Shown here piece by piece: positions 8,777 to 17,379 of a stretch of DNA of 51,707 nt. Source of the DNA: Candidatus Nanopelagicales bacterium (GTDB lineage: Bacteria > Actinomycetota > Actinomycetes > S36-B12); assembly GCA_030827125.1 (NCBI GenBank), contig JAURFD010000015.1, positions 1 to 51,707 on the forward strand, read 5' to 3'. Each line of letters opens with the position of its first letter. Positions within the stretch are counted from its first letter, which is position 1. A program made the position numbers and the translations under genes. The notes below the pieces were generated by a model. It was not told the origin of the DNA. It made no database searches and worked only from the letters and a program-made list of their open reading frames with translations.

Positions 8777-9218
8777 GTGGCTGTGGGGGGCACAAAGTCC
8801 CGGGATCCCAACAGTGGTGCCAGTGATTCGACCGTCCGCAGCAAGGTCGCCGTATGGCAGGGCATTGCGGAGATCACCTGCGTCGTTGCTGGCGGCATCG
8901 GTGAATTCTCCGGTGCGGAGCCGCACGTCACGGCCGACATCGTGGAGGAGGCCCTCTGCAACACAGTTCGGCTCGGCAATGCGGACGCCATTCACCGTCA
9001 GGTCACCCACGAGGTCAACGAAGGCCGCCTCTGCGTACATGTCCGGGTCGAAGATCACGGAACCGGGATTAGCGGGATGCGCCCTGGACTGGGAACCGCC
9101 TACCTCGACCGGTCCTGCGCTGACCGCTGGCGACGCACAATTCCCACAGGTGGAGGATGTCGACTCGACGCCTTCGTGCCGATATCTACGCCCTCGTCAC
9201 GACCCAGATTCGGACTAG
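8777..9218 (+). pseudogene. Degenerate histidine-kinase-like ATPase (HATPase) fragment
   Basis: The reading frame from GTG 8777 resembles the C-terminal ATPase end of actinobacterial sensor kinases. There is a preceding helix (VWQGIAEITCVVAGG), an N-box-like VEEALCNTVRLGNAD, a G1-like DHGTGI, a G2-like GLGTAYLDRSCADRW, and a final GGGCRLDAFV strand. The usual N-box Asn is preserved, but there is no sensor, dimerisation His or full-length kinase. After about 9180 the frame loses similarity and runs on antisense into the lipoprotein gene, while a TAG in the +1 frame at 9216-9218 would give a natural stop. That fits a frameshifted remnant. It could instead be a short stand-alone ATPase. Confidence 0.4.
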
Positions 9219-9532
9219 TTGGGCTCCTCCGCCACCAGGATGGAGAACTTGACGTTGGTGCCCTCCACCGCGGTTACCGTGACATCCACGTCATAGACGT
9301 CGACGCCATCGGTCAAGAGGCATGTCATCGTTGTGTCCACGACACCCACGAGTTCGCCTGGACAGGTCACCTCCGGGATCTGGTCAGCCTCGACCCCGAA
9401 CTGAGCCGCCAATTGCTGCGTGATCTCCCGGGCTACCTGGTCGGCCGGGAGGGTAGCGGTGCTCGAGCAGGCCGCCAGCGCCCACGCGGCCAGGAGGGTC
9501 GCGCCGATCCCCCAACATGAGTTTCTCGACAT
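9215..9532 (-). CDS. DUF4333 lipoprotein, 105 aa
   Basis: Small secreted lipoprotein. The signal peptide MSRNSCWGIGATLLAAWALAAC ends in a lipobox (LAAC). The mature part matches the DUF4333 pattern: a helix (VAREITQQLAAQFGVEADQI), then VTCPGELVGVVDTTMTCLLTDG with two Cys likely to be disulfide-bonded, then strands ending in VKFSILVAEE. ATG 9532 is preceded by GAGAAGGAG. Function of the family is unknown. A longer in-frame extension exists upstream but lacks a ribosome binding site and would bury the signal peptide. Confidence 0.8.
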   Translation of the reverse strand: MSRNSCWGIGATLLAAWALAACSSTATLPADQVAREITQQLAAQFGVEADQIPEVTCPGELVGVVDTTMTCLLTDGVDVYDVDVTVTAVEGTNVKFSILVAEEPN

Positions 9533-9678
9533 CGCTCGTGCTCCTTCTCTCAGCGCCGCGGAGGCTGCTCCTCGCGGATGCCTGACGCTGACAGACGAGC
9601 AGACATTTGAAGCACAAACAGGCCAAACAGTGGTACTGGCACCACGCCTCACACATACCCGTGACCGGCACCGGCGCA

Positions 9679-10194
9679 CTAGTGGCCGACGAGCGACTTC
9701 ACGGCCAGGACACCGCTCACGACCACGACCACCACAGCAACGTACGCAAGCGAACGAAGCCGACTGTGGGGCGCTGAGCGCGCTACCCGATAGCCAACGA
9801 ACATGACGAACAGTAGGAGCAGCGCCCCTGACCACAGGTAGGCCTCCGGGCCAAAAATGAGGATCGGCAGCACAGCGAGCAAGGTGACAGCGGCCCCACC
9901 GACCACCTGTGCCGAGATCACCTTGGAGACCAAAGGCTCCAGCTTGCTCCCCGGCGTCACGAGTCGCGATGACATCCCGAACGCGACCTCGTGGGCCAAA
10001 ACCAGGCCGAGAGCGGTCAGCGCAATGGTCAATGCCAGCCCGGAGTTCGCCTCGATTTCCTCCGACGGTATCGCCGCCATGACCGCGAGGAGAGAAAGGC
10101 TGATGTACAGCGCCATCGTCAGGCCTTCTCGCCAGACCTCTCTGCGCTCATGCTGCATCTCTTCCGCTGGCTCAGGCGCGCTCGATTCCGTCAC
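9679..10194 (-). CDS. Multi-pass membrane protein, 171 aa, unknown function
   Basis: The N-terminus is charged (VTESSAPEPAEEMQHERREVWREG) and is followed by about five hydrophobic helices (ALYISLSLLAVMAAI, LALTIALTALGLVLAHEV, AQVVGGAAVTLLAVLPILIFG, LWSGALLLLFVMFVGYRV, LAYVAVVVVVVSGVLAV). GTG 10194 has AGGGAAGGGAA upstream. No family was recognised with confidence. The roughly 145 nt between this stop and the lipoprotein start contain a short GTGGT/ACCAC inverted repeat and nothing else of note. Confidence 0.6.
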   Translation of the reverse strand: MTESSAPEPAEEMQHERREVWREGLTMALYISLSLLAVMAAIPSEEIEANSGLALTIALTALGLVLAHEVAFGMSSRLVTPGSKLEPLVSKVISAQVVGGAAVTLLAVLPILIFGPEAYLWSGALLLLFVMFVGYRVARSAPHSRLRSLAYVAVVVVVVSGVLAVKSLVGH

Positions 10195-10272
10195 TTGGCG
10201 TTCCCTTCCCTGAGTGGCCGTCGGTGAGGACCACCCAGAGATCCTTGCCCATCGCATTCCTGACAAAGTCGG

Positions 10273-10302
10273 TGGGCCCGACCTCAGAAGAGATCGGGCC
10301 CA
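10273..10302 (-). terminator. Hairpin downstream of nrdJ
   Basis: TGGGCCCGA and TCGGGCCCA form a perfect 9-bp stem around a 12-nt loop, about 80 nt beyond the nrdJ stop. No T-tract. Confidence 0.5.
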
Positions 10303-10381
10303 ACAACTTTCTGCGCCTTCACAGGTGTTCACTCGTGCTCGCCGTCTGGCTGAGCGGGCGCAAGTGGCGAAGCGCTGAGGT

Positions 10382-13204
10382 TCAGCTGCAGCCGGAGGTG
10401 CTCCCGCAGCCTTCGCACACGTAGCACGAGCCCGATGGACGCATCTTCACGCCGCAGGTCATGCACAGCGGCGCATCGGATGCGGTGCCGGTGATCGCCT
10501 CGAGCAACTCCGCGGAAGAGTGCACGTTGGAGGGCATCTCCTTGGGCGCGGCGGCTTCGTCGACGACCGCCTCGACCTCGTCGCCGTCGACATCCTCGGT
10601 CTCAACCGTCTCGACGACCGCTCCCCCGCCATAGGTGTTGGCGACGGTAGCTGCGCGCTCCTCGGCGGTGAAGATGCCGAGCTCGGCGCGCTTCTCCGCG
10701 GGGAGGTAATCCAGGGCCAGACGACGGAAGACGTAGTCCATGATCGACTGCGACATCCGGATGTCGGGATCGTCGGTCAGGCCGGCCGGCTCGAACTTCA
10801 TGTTGACGAACTTCGAGACGAACGCCTCCAGCGGGACGCCGTACTGCAGGGCGATCGAGATCGCGATGGAGAAGGCATCCATGACACCGGCGAGCGTCGA
10901 ACCCTGCTTGCCGAGCTTGAGGAAGACCTCACCGAGGCCATCATCGGGGTAGGAACCGGCCGTCATGTAGCCCTCGGCACCGGCAACGCTGAACGACGTG
11001 GTGCGCGATGGACGCGACTTGGGCAGACGCTTGCGCACCGGGCGGTGCTCGACGACGACGTTGTCGGCGGGCGCCTCGGCGGTCTTGGCCTTGGCATCGG
11101 ACAGCGGCTGGCCGACCTTGCAGTTGTCGCGGTAGATCGCGAGTGCCTTCAGACCCATCTTCCAGCCCTGGAAGTAGATCTCCTCAACCTCTTCGATGGT
11201 CGCGGTCTCGGGCATGTTGACCGTCTTGGAGATCGCACCGGACAGGAACGGCTGCACCGCGGCCATCATCCGTACGTGACCCATCGGGGTGATCGCGCGC
11301 TGGCCCATCGCGGTATCGAAGATCGCGTAGTGCTCGGTCTTGAGACCGGGCGCGTCAACGACGTGGCCGTTCTCGCTGATGTACTCCACGATCGCTTCGA
11401 TGGTCTCGTCGGTGTAGTTCAGGCGCTTCAGGGCCATCGGGATGGTCTGGTTGACGATCTGCATCGAGCCGCCACCGACGAGCTTCTTGAACTTCACCAG
11501 GGAGAAGTCCGGCTCCACGCCGGTGGTGTCGCAGTCCATCATGAAGCCGATGGTGCCGGTCGGCGCGAGGACGGACGCCTGCGCGTTGCGCCAGCCATTG
11601 GCCTCACCGATCCGCAGGCACTCGGCCCATTCCTTCTCCGCCACCCGCAGGACATCGCTGTCCAGGCTGCTCACCGTGCGCACCGCATCGGTGGCCGCAG
11701 CGTGCTTGCGCATGACGCGCTTGTGCGGCTCCTCGTTGCGGGCGTAGCCCTCGTAGGGGCCCACGACGCCGGCGAGTTCGGCCGAGCGACGGTACGACGT
11801 CCCGGTCATCAGCGAGGTGATCGACGCTGCGAGTGCGCGGCCACCGTCGGAGTCGTAGGGCAGGCCCACGGCCATGAGCAGCGCGCCGAGGTTGGCATAG
11901 CCGATGCCGAGCTGACGGTAGGCGCGGGTGGTCTCGCCGATGGGCTCGGTCGGGAAGTCCGCAAAGCAAATGGAGATGTCCATCGCGGTGATGACGAACT
12001 CCACCGCGCGACGGAAGGTCTCGGCGTCGAAGCTGCCGTCCTCCTTGAGGAACTTGAGCAGGTTCAGCGACGCGAGGTTGCAGGAGGAGTTGTCGAGGCT
12101 CATGTACTCCGAGCACGGGTTGGACGCGGTGATGCGGCCAGTCTCGGGGTTGGTGTGCCAGTCGTTGATGGTGTCGTCGTACTGGATGCCTGGATCGGCG
12201 CAGGCCCACGCGGCCTCGCTCATCCGGCGGAAGAGCCCCTTGGCGTCGACGGACTCGATAACCTCGCCGGTCTTGCGGCCACGCAGACCGAATTCGGTGT
12301 CCTCCTCGACCGCGCGCATGAACTCGTCGGAGACACGCACGGAGTTATTGGCGTTTTGGTACTGGACGCTGGTGATGTCGGAGCCGCCGAGGTCCATGTC
12401 GTAGCCGGCATCGCGCAGGACCCGGATCTTGTCCTCCTCGCGCACCTTGGTCTCGATGAACTCCTCGATATCCGGGTGATCAACGTCGAGCACGACCATC
12501 TTGGCCGCGCGGCGGGTGGCGCCACCGGACTTGATGGTGCCGGCGGAGGCATCCGCACCGCGCATGAAGGAGACGGGACCGGAGGCGGTGCCGCCGGAGG
12601 ACAGAAGTTCCTTCGAGGAGCGAATCCGGGAGAGGTTCAGGCCCGCACCCGAACCGCCCTTGAAGATCAGGCCCTCCTCGCGGTACCAGTTCAGGATCGA
12701 GTCCATGGTGTCGTCGACAGCGAGGATGAAGCAGGCCGACACCTGCTGCGGGGACGGGGTGCCGACGTTGAACCACACGGGCGAGTTGAAGCTGAACACC
12801 TGGTGCAGCAGCATCCAGGTGAGCTCGTGCTCGAAGATCTGCGCGTCCTCCTCGGTGGCGAAGTAACCGAACTCACGGCCCGCCTTGGTGTAGGTAAGGA
12901 CTACGCGATCGAGCAACTGCTTCAGGCTGCGCTCGCGGGTATCGCTGCCGACCGCACCACGGAAGTACTTGGTCGTGACGATCGTCGAAGCGTTGACACT
13001 CCAGAAGTCAGGGAACTCGACCCCGCGCTGCTCGAAGACCACGTCACCGGTCTTCCAGTTGGTCTGCACGACGTCTCGGTGCTCCCACGTCACCTCGTCG
13101 TACGGGTGAACACCCGGTGTCGTGAACAGGCGCTGCATGGTGAGCCCAGTGCGGGCGCCTTGCTCAGCCTGGGCCGACGCGTGGTCGTTGCTGATCTCGG
13201 TCAT
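10382..13204 (-). CDS. nrdJ: Vitamin B12-dependent (class II) ribonucleoside-diphosphate reductase, 940 aa
   Basis: Makes deoxyribonucleotides from ribonucleotides using adenosylcobalamin, so no oxygen is needed for radical generation. Seen: the substrate-binding region VSACFILAVDDTMDSI with an active-site Cys, GGSGAGLNLSRIRS, and the central NPCSEYMSLDNSSCNLASLN with catalytic Asn-Cys-Glu. The C-terminal Cys-rich tail (CMTCGVKMRPSGSCYVCEGC) supplies the redox-shuttling thiols of this family. The full length is typical. ATG 13204 has AAGGGAG upstream. It lies 35 nt after nrdR and is surely in its operon. No cobalamin riboswitch was recognised ahead of it. Confidence 0.95.
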   Translation of the reverse strand: MTEISNDHASAQAEQGARTGLTMQRLFTTPGVHPYDEVTWEHRDVVQTNWKTGDVVFEQRGVEFPDFWSVNASTIVTTKYFRGAVGSDTRERSLKQLLDRVVLTYTKAGREFGYFATEEDAQIFEHELTWMLLHQVFSFNSPVWFNVGTPSPQQVSACFILAVDDTMDSILNWYREEGLIFKGGSGAGLNLSRIRSSKELLSSGGTASGPVSFMRGADASAGTIKSGGATRRAAKMVVLDVDHPDIEEFIETKVREEDKIRVLRDAGYDMDLGGSDITSVQYQNANNSVRVSDEFMRAVEEDTEFGLRGRKTGEVIESVDAKGLFRRMSEAAWACADPGIQYDDTINDWHTNPETGRITASNPCSEYMSLDNSSCNLASLNLLKFLKEDGSFDAETFRRAVEFVITAMDISICFADFPTEPIGETTRAYRQLGIGYANLGALLMAVGLPYDSDGGRALAASITSLMTGTSYRRSAELAGVVGPYEGYARNEEPHKRVMRKHAAATDAVRTVSSLDSDVLRVAEKEWAECLRIGEANGWRNAQASVLAPTGTIGFMMDCDTTGVEPDFSLVKFKKLVGGGSMQIVNQTIPMALKRLNYTDETIEAIVEYISENGHVVDAPGLKTEHYAIFDTAMGQRAITPMGHVRMMAAVQPFLSGAISKTVNMPETATIEEVEEIYFQGWKMGLKALAIYRDNCKVGQPLSDAKAKTAEAPADNVVVEHRPVRKRLPKSRPSRTTSFSVAGAEGYMTAGSYPDDGLGEVFLKLGKQGSTLAGVMDAFSIAISIALQYGVPLEAFVSKFVNMKFEPAGLTDDPDIRMSQSIMDYVFRRLALDYLPAEKRAELGIFTAEERAATVANTYGGGAVVETVETEDVDGDEVEAVVDEAAAPKEMPSNVHSSAELLEAITGTASDAPLCMTCGVKMRPSGSCYVCEGCGSTSGCS

Positions 13205-13239
13205 GCGGGTGTCTCCCTTGTGGTGTTGTCGGGTGGTGC

Positions 13240-13779
13240 TTACGCGTCGACGTCGGCCGATGCGGAGTCTTTGGCGGTTGCGAAGTCGGAAGTGGAGTCG
13301 GGATCGGGTGAGGTGGAGTCGGTAGCGGCCAGCGATGCCTCGGTGCGCAGCAGGGCGATCTCGGCCTCGAAATCCTCCAGGGAGTCAAAGGATCGGTAGA
13401 CCGAGGCGAACCGCAGGTAGGCGACCTCATCGAGGTCACGCAGGGGTCCGAGGATGGCTACGCCCACCTCACCTGCGGGGACCTCAGCGGCGCCGGTCGC
13501 GCGTACAGCGTCCTCGACCCGCTGGGCCAGGAGGGCCAGGTCGTCATCGGAGACCGGGCGACCCTGGCAGGCCTTGCGCACGCCGTTGATGACCTTGGCC
13601 CGGCTGAAGGGCTCGGATACGCCGGATCGCTTGGTCACCGACAGGACCGCGGTCTCGGCGGTGGTGAAGCGGCGACCGCAGGACTGGCACTCGCGCCGGC
13701 GGCGGATCGCGGCGCCTTCGTCGGCCGTCCGCGAGTCCAGCACGCGGGAGTCGTCCTCGCGACAGTACGGACAACGCAT
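13240..13779 (-). CDS. nrdR: Transcriptional repressor NrdR, 179 aa
   Basis: ATP/dATP-sensing repressor of ribonucleotide reductase genes. It begins MRCPYC. The N-terminal zinc ribbon has CPYC near the start and CQSCGRRF about 28 residues later. The ATP-cone domain follows ([20 protein letters not shown] through [19 protein letters not shown]). A 30-residue Asp/Ser-rich tail extends beyond the usual ~150-aa length. ATG 13779 was chosen for the conserved MRCPYC start and an AAAGGGGG site. First gene of the nrdR-nrdJ operon, with a NrdR-box palindrome upstream. Confidence 0.95.
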   Translation of the reverse strand: MRCPYCREDDSRVLDSRTADEGAAIRRRRECQSCGRRFTTAETAVLSVTKRSGVSEPFSRAKVINGVRKACQGRPVSDDDLALLAQRVEDAVRATGAAEVPAGEVGVAILGPLRDLDEVAYLRFASVYRSFDSLEDFEAEIALLRTEASLAATDSTSPDPDSTSDFATAKDSASADVDA

Positions 13780-13814
13780 GAGATAGACCCCCTTTCGGCG
13801 CGTCGAGGGCCATC

Positions 13815-13878
13815 TGTGGATAGCCCTGCGGATGATCTGGGGACAACCTGTGCACTTCACACCACAACCTGTGGATGA
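13815..13878 (-). promoter_or_regulatory. Cluster of three DnaA-box-like sites upstream of nrdR
   Basis: On the minus strand: CTATCCACA (13815-13823), TTGTCCCCA (13838-13846) and TCATCCACA (13870-13878). Each is an 8/9 match to TTATCCACA or TTGTCCACA, all in the same orientation. They lie between nrdR and its NrdR-box. Possible coupling to DnaA is an inference. Confidence 0.4.
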
Positions 13879-13891
13879 ATTACACCGGTGT

Positions 13892-13909
13892 CACTACTAG
13901 ATGTAGTGG
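13892..13909. promoter_or_regulatory. NrdR-box palindrome
   Basis: CACTAC-TAGAT-GTAGTG is a perfect inverted repeat. The 16-mer CTACTAGATGTAGTGG fits the NrdR-box consensus ACACWATATATWGTGT at most conserved positions. A weaker candidate partner (ACACCACAACCTGTGG, 13859-13874) lies 35 bp away centre to centre, slightly more than the usual three helical turns. Confidence 0.6.
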
Positions 13910-13970
13910 CACCTTAGACGGGCTTGCCCCCGAGCGCAAGAGCCAATTCAGGGCGTGTCGCCCCGTTGCG

Positions 13971-14037
13971 TTCGTTGACTGGCGAGTTGTTGACGCTTTT
14001 GCGGCCCAAAACCGTCAACAACGCGCCACTCAACGAA
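13971..14037. repeat. Long palindromic element, family 2 copy 1 (intergenic)
   Basis: Two 30-bp arms (13971-14000 and 14008-14037) separated by the 7-nt loop GCGGCCC pair at 27 of 30 positions. The 5' arm starts TTCGTTGACTGGCGAG and ends TTGACGCTTTT. The 3' arm starts AAAACCGTCAACAAC. It is clearly related to the palindrome inside lhr (40499-40559). It lies between the nrdR control region and the end of the LysM gene. Apart from this element and the sites above, 13780-14058 holds no gene. Confidence 0.8.
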
Positions 14038-14058
14038 GGAGAGCCGAGAAGTGGCCGG

Positions 14059-14430
14059 TCAGCTCGCGGGGATGGCGAGCACCTGGCCGGGGGTGATCGA
14101 CGAACTCGACAGAGCGTTGGCCTGCTTGATCTGCGCCACCACCACACGAGGATCACCGGCCGGGTCAACCCGCTCGGCGAGGGTCCACAACGTGTCACCC
14201 GGCTGCACCATCACCGTCGACCAACCCTGAGGGGCCGCCCCCTCGGGTGCCGAGGCGATCGCCCGCCACGGACCGAGGACCACCACGGCCGCCGCGACCA
14301 CAAGCAGGACCAGAAGTCGGGCACGCCGCGTCAGCCGGACACCGCCTTCTCCCCCATGGCGACGGCACGGCCGAGCCGAACGCGTTACCGATGTCGTGGC
14401 GCCCATGGGGGCGGCGTACGCAGTGGCCAT
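14059..14430 (-). CDS. LysM-domain membrane-anchored protein, 123 aa
   Basis: The N-terminus is basic, followed by a single transmembrane segment (LLVLLVVAAAVVVLGPW). The C-terminal LysM domain (VMVQPGDTLWTLAERV through ITPGQVLAIP) binds peptidoglycan. In many actinobacteria a gene of this type sits next to lexA, like the SOS-induced division inhibitor yneA of Firmicutes. The two SOS boxes in the intergenic region to lexA support DNA-damage induction here. ATG 14430 follows GGAAGGGAG. The division-inhibitor role is inferred from position and control, not shown by sequence. Confidence 0.8.
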   Translation of the reverse strand: MATAYAAPMGATTSVTRSARPCRRHGGEGGVRLTRRARLLVLLVVAAAVVVLGPWRAIASAPEGAAPQGWSTVMVQPGDTLWTLAERVDPAGDPRVVVAQIKQANALSSSSITPGQVLAIPAS

Positions 14431-14481
14431 GGCCCTACTCCCTTCCAGTCCACCGGATCGCCCCCTGTGCCGGGGTCTATT

Positions 14482-14511
14482 CGAACCGGTGTTCGATCGA
14501 ACGTATGTCCC
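14482..14511. promoter_or_regulatory. Tandem LexA (SOS) boxes upstream of the LysM gene
   Basis: CGAACCGGTGTTCG (14482-14495) is a perfect match to CGAAC-N4-GTTCG. CGAACGTATGTCCC (14498-14511) directly follows with 8 of the 10 specified bases. They are about 52-80 nt upstream of the LysM gene start. Confidence 0.85.
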
Positions 14512-14549
14512 ATTGGTACCACACGTCACACGACACGTCCAGGATTTTT

Positions 14550-14563
14550 CGAACAGGTGTTTG
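14550..14563. promoter_or_regulatory. LexA (SOS) box of lexA
   Basis: CGAACAGGTGTTTG matches the SOS consensus at all but one specified base. It is about 125 nt before the lexA start, consistent with autoregulation. The leader between also contains a perfect ATGGGAG/CTCCCAT hairpin at 14597-14616. Confidence 0.8.
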
Positions 14564-14688
14564 ATCTGTGTCGCTTCCGTCGCTAACGTCGTGGCCATGG
14601 GAGGAGGTTCTCCCATCGGTCTGACAGTGAGACCGGGCCACCGTTGGTCCGCCTCGACCGCCAGGCCGCCTGACTCCCCGGAGGTGCC

Positions 14689-15429
14689 ATGGCTCGCCGC
14701 CCCGCCCCAGACGCTGATCTGCCCGCCGTCACGCCGGCTCCCGACGACGCCACCGCCGGCACCGCAGCCGAAGCGGACTTCGCGGACGGCCTCACCCCGC
14801 GCCAGCGCGACATCCTCGATGTCATCCGCCGCACGGTTGAGGATCGCGGCTATCCCCCGAGTGTTCGCGAGATCGGTGAGGCGGTGGGCCTGGCCTCACC
14901 GTCGAGCGTGGCGCACCAGCTCGGCGTCCTTGAGCGCAAGGGCATGCTGCGACGCGACGCCAACCGCCCCCGCGCCGTGGTCGTCTCCGACCCGGACGTC
15001 AGCACTGCACCTGACGAGGTCGTCGATCCAACCGGCAGTGGCGACGCCATGCCCACGGCCGCCTTCGTGCCGGTGCTTGGTCGCATCGCCGCCGGTGGCC
15101 CGATCCTGGCGGAGGAAGCCGTGGAGACCATCTTCCCGCTCCCCCGCGAGGTGGTCGGTGATGGCGAACTGTTTCTCCTCAAGGTGGTCGGCGACTCGAT
15201 GGTCGATGCGGCGATCTGTGACGGCGACTGGGTCGTCGTACGTCGTCAGCCCACCGCCGAAAACGGCGAGATCGTGGCCGCGCTGCTGGATGACGAGGCG
15301 ACCGTCAAGACGCTGCAGCGTCGCGATGGTCACACGTGGCTGATGCCGCACAACCCGGCGTACTCACCGATCGATGGCGACCACGCGAGCATTCTCGGCC
15401 GCGTCGTGACGGTCATCCGCCGCGTCTGA
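14689..15429 (+). CDS. lexA: SOS-response repressor LexA, 246 aa
   Basis: Repressor of the DNA-damage regulon; RecA filaments trigger its self-cleavage. The N-terminus has about 40 extra residues, then the winged-helix DNA-binding domain ([34 protein letters not shown]). The cleavage site Ala-Gly is in [11 protein letters not shown], the catalytic Ser is in VVGDSMVDA and the catalytic Lys is in EATVKTLQ. The start ATG 14689 is preceded by GGAGGTG. Divergent from the LysM gene with SOS boxes between. All key residues are present. Confidence 0.97.
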   Translation: MARRPAPDADLPAVTPAPDDATAGTAAEADFADGLTPRQRDILDVIRRTVEDRGYPPSVREIGEAVGLASPSSVAHQLGVLERKGMLRRDANRPRAVVVSDPDVSTAPDEVVDPTGSGDAMPTAAFVPVLGRIAAGGPILAEEAVETIFPLPREVVGDGELFLLKVVGDSMVDAAICDGDWVVVRRQPTAENGEIVAALLDDEATVKTLQRRDGHTWLMPHNPAYSPIDGDHASILGRVVTVIRRV

Positions 15430-15447
15430 CCCTCTCGGCAAGCCGAG

Positions 15448-17379
15448 TTAGTACGTCGAGGCGAGGCGTTCGAGGGCGCCGACGACCTTGGCCCGATCGG
15501 TGCTGAACCACAGCGGTGGCAGCGACTCGCGCAGCGCGCGCGAATAGCCCGCGGTCGCGAGCCGAGGGTCGAGCACGGCCACGACCCCACGATCCTCGGG
15601 CGAGCGAATCAGCCGTCCGGTGCCCTGGGCGAGCAGCAGAGCGGCCTTTGGCACCGACACCGCACGGAAACCACTGCCGCCTTGGGCGTCGACGGCTTCC
15701 TGCCGGGCCGACACCAGTGGGTCATCGGGTCGCGGGAACGGGATGCGATCGATGATCACCAGCGAGCACGTCGACCCCGGCACATCCACGCCCTGCCACA
15801 GCGACAACGTGCCCACCAGACTTGCCGACTCCTCCGCGCTGAACTTCGCCACGAGGGGTGCGGCGGTCTCACCCTTCTTCTGAACGATCACCGGCGTCTT
15901 GACCCGGACGCGCAGGTACTCGCCGACACGTTCCACGGCGCGCCAGGACGAGCACAGGATGAGGGACCGCCCACCGGACGCTGTGACGAGGTCACCGATC
16001 TCGTCGAGGGCCTCTTCGGGGATGCCGTCTCGGCCCGGTGGCGGCAGGTGGCTCGCGACGTACAAGATGCCCTGGGCGGAGTAGTCGAATGGACTTCCCA
16101 CATCGAGCCCGGTCCACGCCCGATCTTCCAGACCGGACTGCGCGCCGAGCCCTACCTGTGACGCCATCGCGTCGAGGCCACCACCCAGACTCAAGGTCGC
16201 GCTGGTGAGCACGACGGATCGCTGTGCGAAGAGCGCATCACCAAGGAGCGCCGACACCGACAGCGGCGCCATGCGCACCACCCCGCTGTCGACCCAGGCC
16301 ACATCGTTGGAGGCCAGGGTGAGTAGTCGGCCGGCCACCTCGAACACCTCATCAAGTGCCCCTCGAGCGCGCTGTCGTGCGGCCATGGTGTCCACGTCGG
16401 TGTCGGAGGCGATCTGCGCATTGGCCGCGCGCGCCGCATCACGCACCGACGTCAGCGCCAAGGTGAGGTCCCGACCGGGGTCGCGCACCCGCCCACTGAT
16501 CGCCGACAGGGAGGCATCGAGGGCACTAGCGGCATCGACGAGGTCGGCGTACGCCTCATCGGTAGTGGACGATCGCGCGCGCGTGGCGGCCACTTCGACG
16601 GCGCGACCGGAGAGTTCGCGGGTGAGGGCCTGTGTCGTACGGTCGACGAGTTCATGCGCCTCATCGATGACAATGGCGCCGTGCTCGGGCAGCAGCGGGA
16701 TGCCCTCGAGCACATCGATGGCGAGCATCGCGTGGTTGGTCACGACGAGGTCGGCTCGCTGCGCCACTTCCCGGCGTCGCACGGTGAAGCATTCGGTGCC
16801 ATACGGACACTTCGACTCCCCTACGCACTCACGTCGTGACACCGAAAATCCCCGCCACACGCGCGGGTCGATCGAATCACCGAAGTCGTCTCGGTCGCCG
16901 GTCTCGGTCTCCAGCGCCCACTCACGCACCGCGAGTGCCTGCTGTGCGAGTGCTGACCGCGGGACGGCGAGCAGCGCGTCGGCCTCGTCGTCTTCGCCTG
17001 GCTCACTGCGATGCAAGCGCTCGAGGCAGACGTAGTTGTGCCGACCCTTGAGAACGGCGTACGTGACCTCGCGACCGAGCAGCGGCTCCAGCGCCGCCGC
17101 GACGACAGGGAGGTCGCGATCCACGAGTTGCTTCTGCAGGGCGAGCGTCGCGGTGGCAACGATGACGGACTCCCCGGTCTGCGCTGCGTGCAACGCCGAC
17201 GGCACGAGGTAGGCGAGGGACTTCCCGGTGCCGGTGCCCGCCTGCACGAGGAGTCGCGGTGGCGCGCCGTCACCATCGAGGGCGTCGGCTACCGCCTGGG
17301 CCATCTCGAGCTGTCCGGACCGAGGCTCGCTGCCCAACGCCGCCGTGGCAAGCGACAGCGCTTCCGCCAGGTCACTCAC
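15448..17379 (-). CDS. dinG: DinG/XPD-type ATP-dependent DNA helicase, 643 aa
   Basis: Superfamily 2 helicase with an iron-sulfur cluster, acting 5'-3' on branched DNA or R-loops. Walker A is in LLVQAGTGTGKSLAYLVP and the DEAH box is in VIDEAHELVDRTTQ. Four Cys that could hold the 4Fe-4S cluster are seen in YVCLERLH and CVGESKCPYGTECF. Motif VI-like sequence is QGTGRLIRSPEDRGVV. Start GTG 17379 overlaps the hflX stop by 4 nt (GTGA), so it is translationally coupled to hflX. No separate promoter was seen. Confidence 0.9.
   Translation of the reverse strand: MSDLAEALSLATAALGSEPRSGQLEMAQAVADALDGDGAPPRLLVQAGTGTGKSLAYLVPSALHAAQTGESVIVATATLALQKQLVDRDLPVVAAALEPLLGREVTYAVLKGRHNYVCLERLHRSEPGEDDEADALLAVPRSALAQQALAVREWALETETGDRDDFGDSIDPRVWRGFSVSRRECVGESKCPYGTECFTVRRREVAQRADLVVTNHAMLAIDVLEGIPLLPEHGAIVIDEAHELVDRTTQALTRELSGRAVEVAATRARSSTTDEAYADLVDAASALDASLSAISGRVRDPGRDLTLALTSVRDAARAANAQIASDTDVDTMAARQRARGALDEVFEVAGRLLTLASNDVAWVDSGVVRMAPLSVSALLGDALFAQRSVVLTSATLSLGGGLDAMASQVGLGAQSGLEDRAWTGLDVGSPFDYSAQGILYVASHLPPPGRDGIPEEALDEIGDLVTASGGRSLILCSSWRAVERVGEYLRVRVKTPVIVQKKGETAAPLVAKFSAEESASLVGTLSLWQGVDVPGSTCSLVIIDRIPFPRPDDPLVSARQEAVDAQGGSGFRAVSVPKAALLLAQGTGRLIRSPEDRGVVAVLDPRLATAGYSRALRESLPPLWFSTDRAKVVGALERLASTY

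Noticed and set aside
10520-13399. 959-aa plus-strand open frame opposite nrdJ/nrdR
   Set aside because: It is the antisense shadow of two certain genes in high-GC DNA; its His/Arg/Gly/Asp-rich composition is typical of such shadows.
13861-13874. CCACA/TGTGG palindrome as a firm second NrdR box
   Set aside because: The central A/T-rich core of the consensus is missing and the spacing (35 bp) is off the usual three turns; kept only as a weak candidate.
14597-14616. Hairpin ATGGGAG/CTCCCAT in the lexA leader as an upstream ORF or attenuator
   Set aside because: The ATG opens a frame with no early stop that runs through lexA out of frame, and the stem is only 7 bp.
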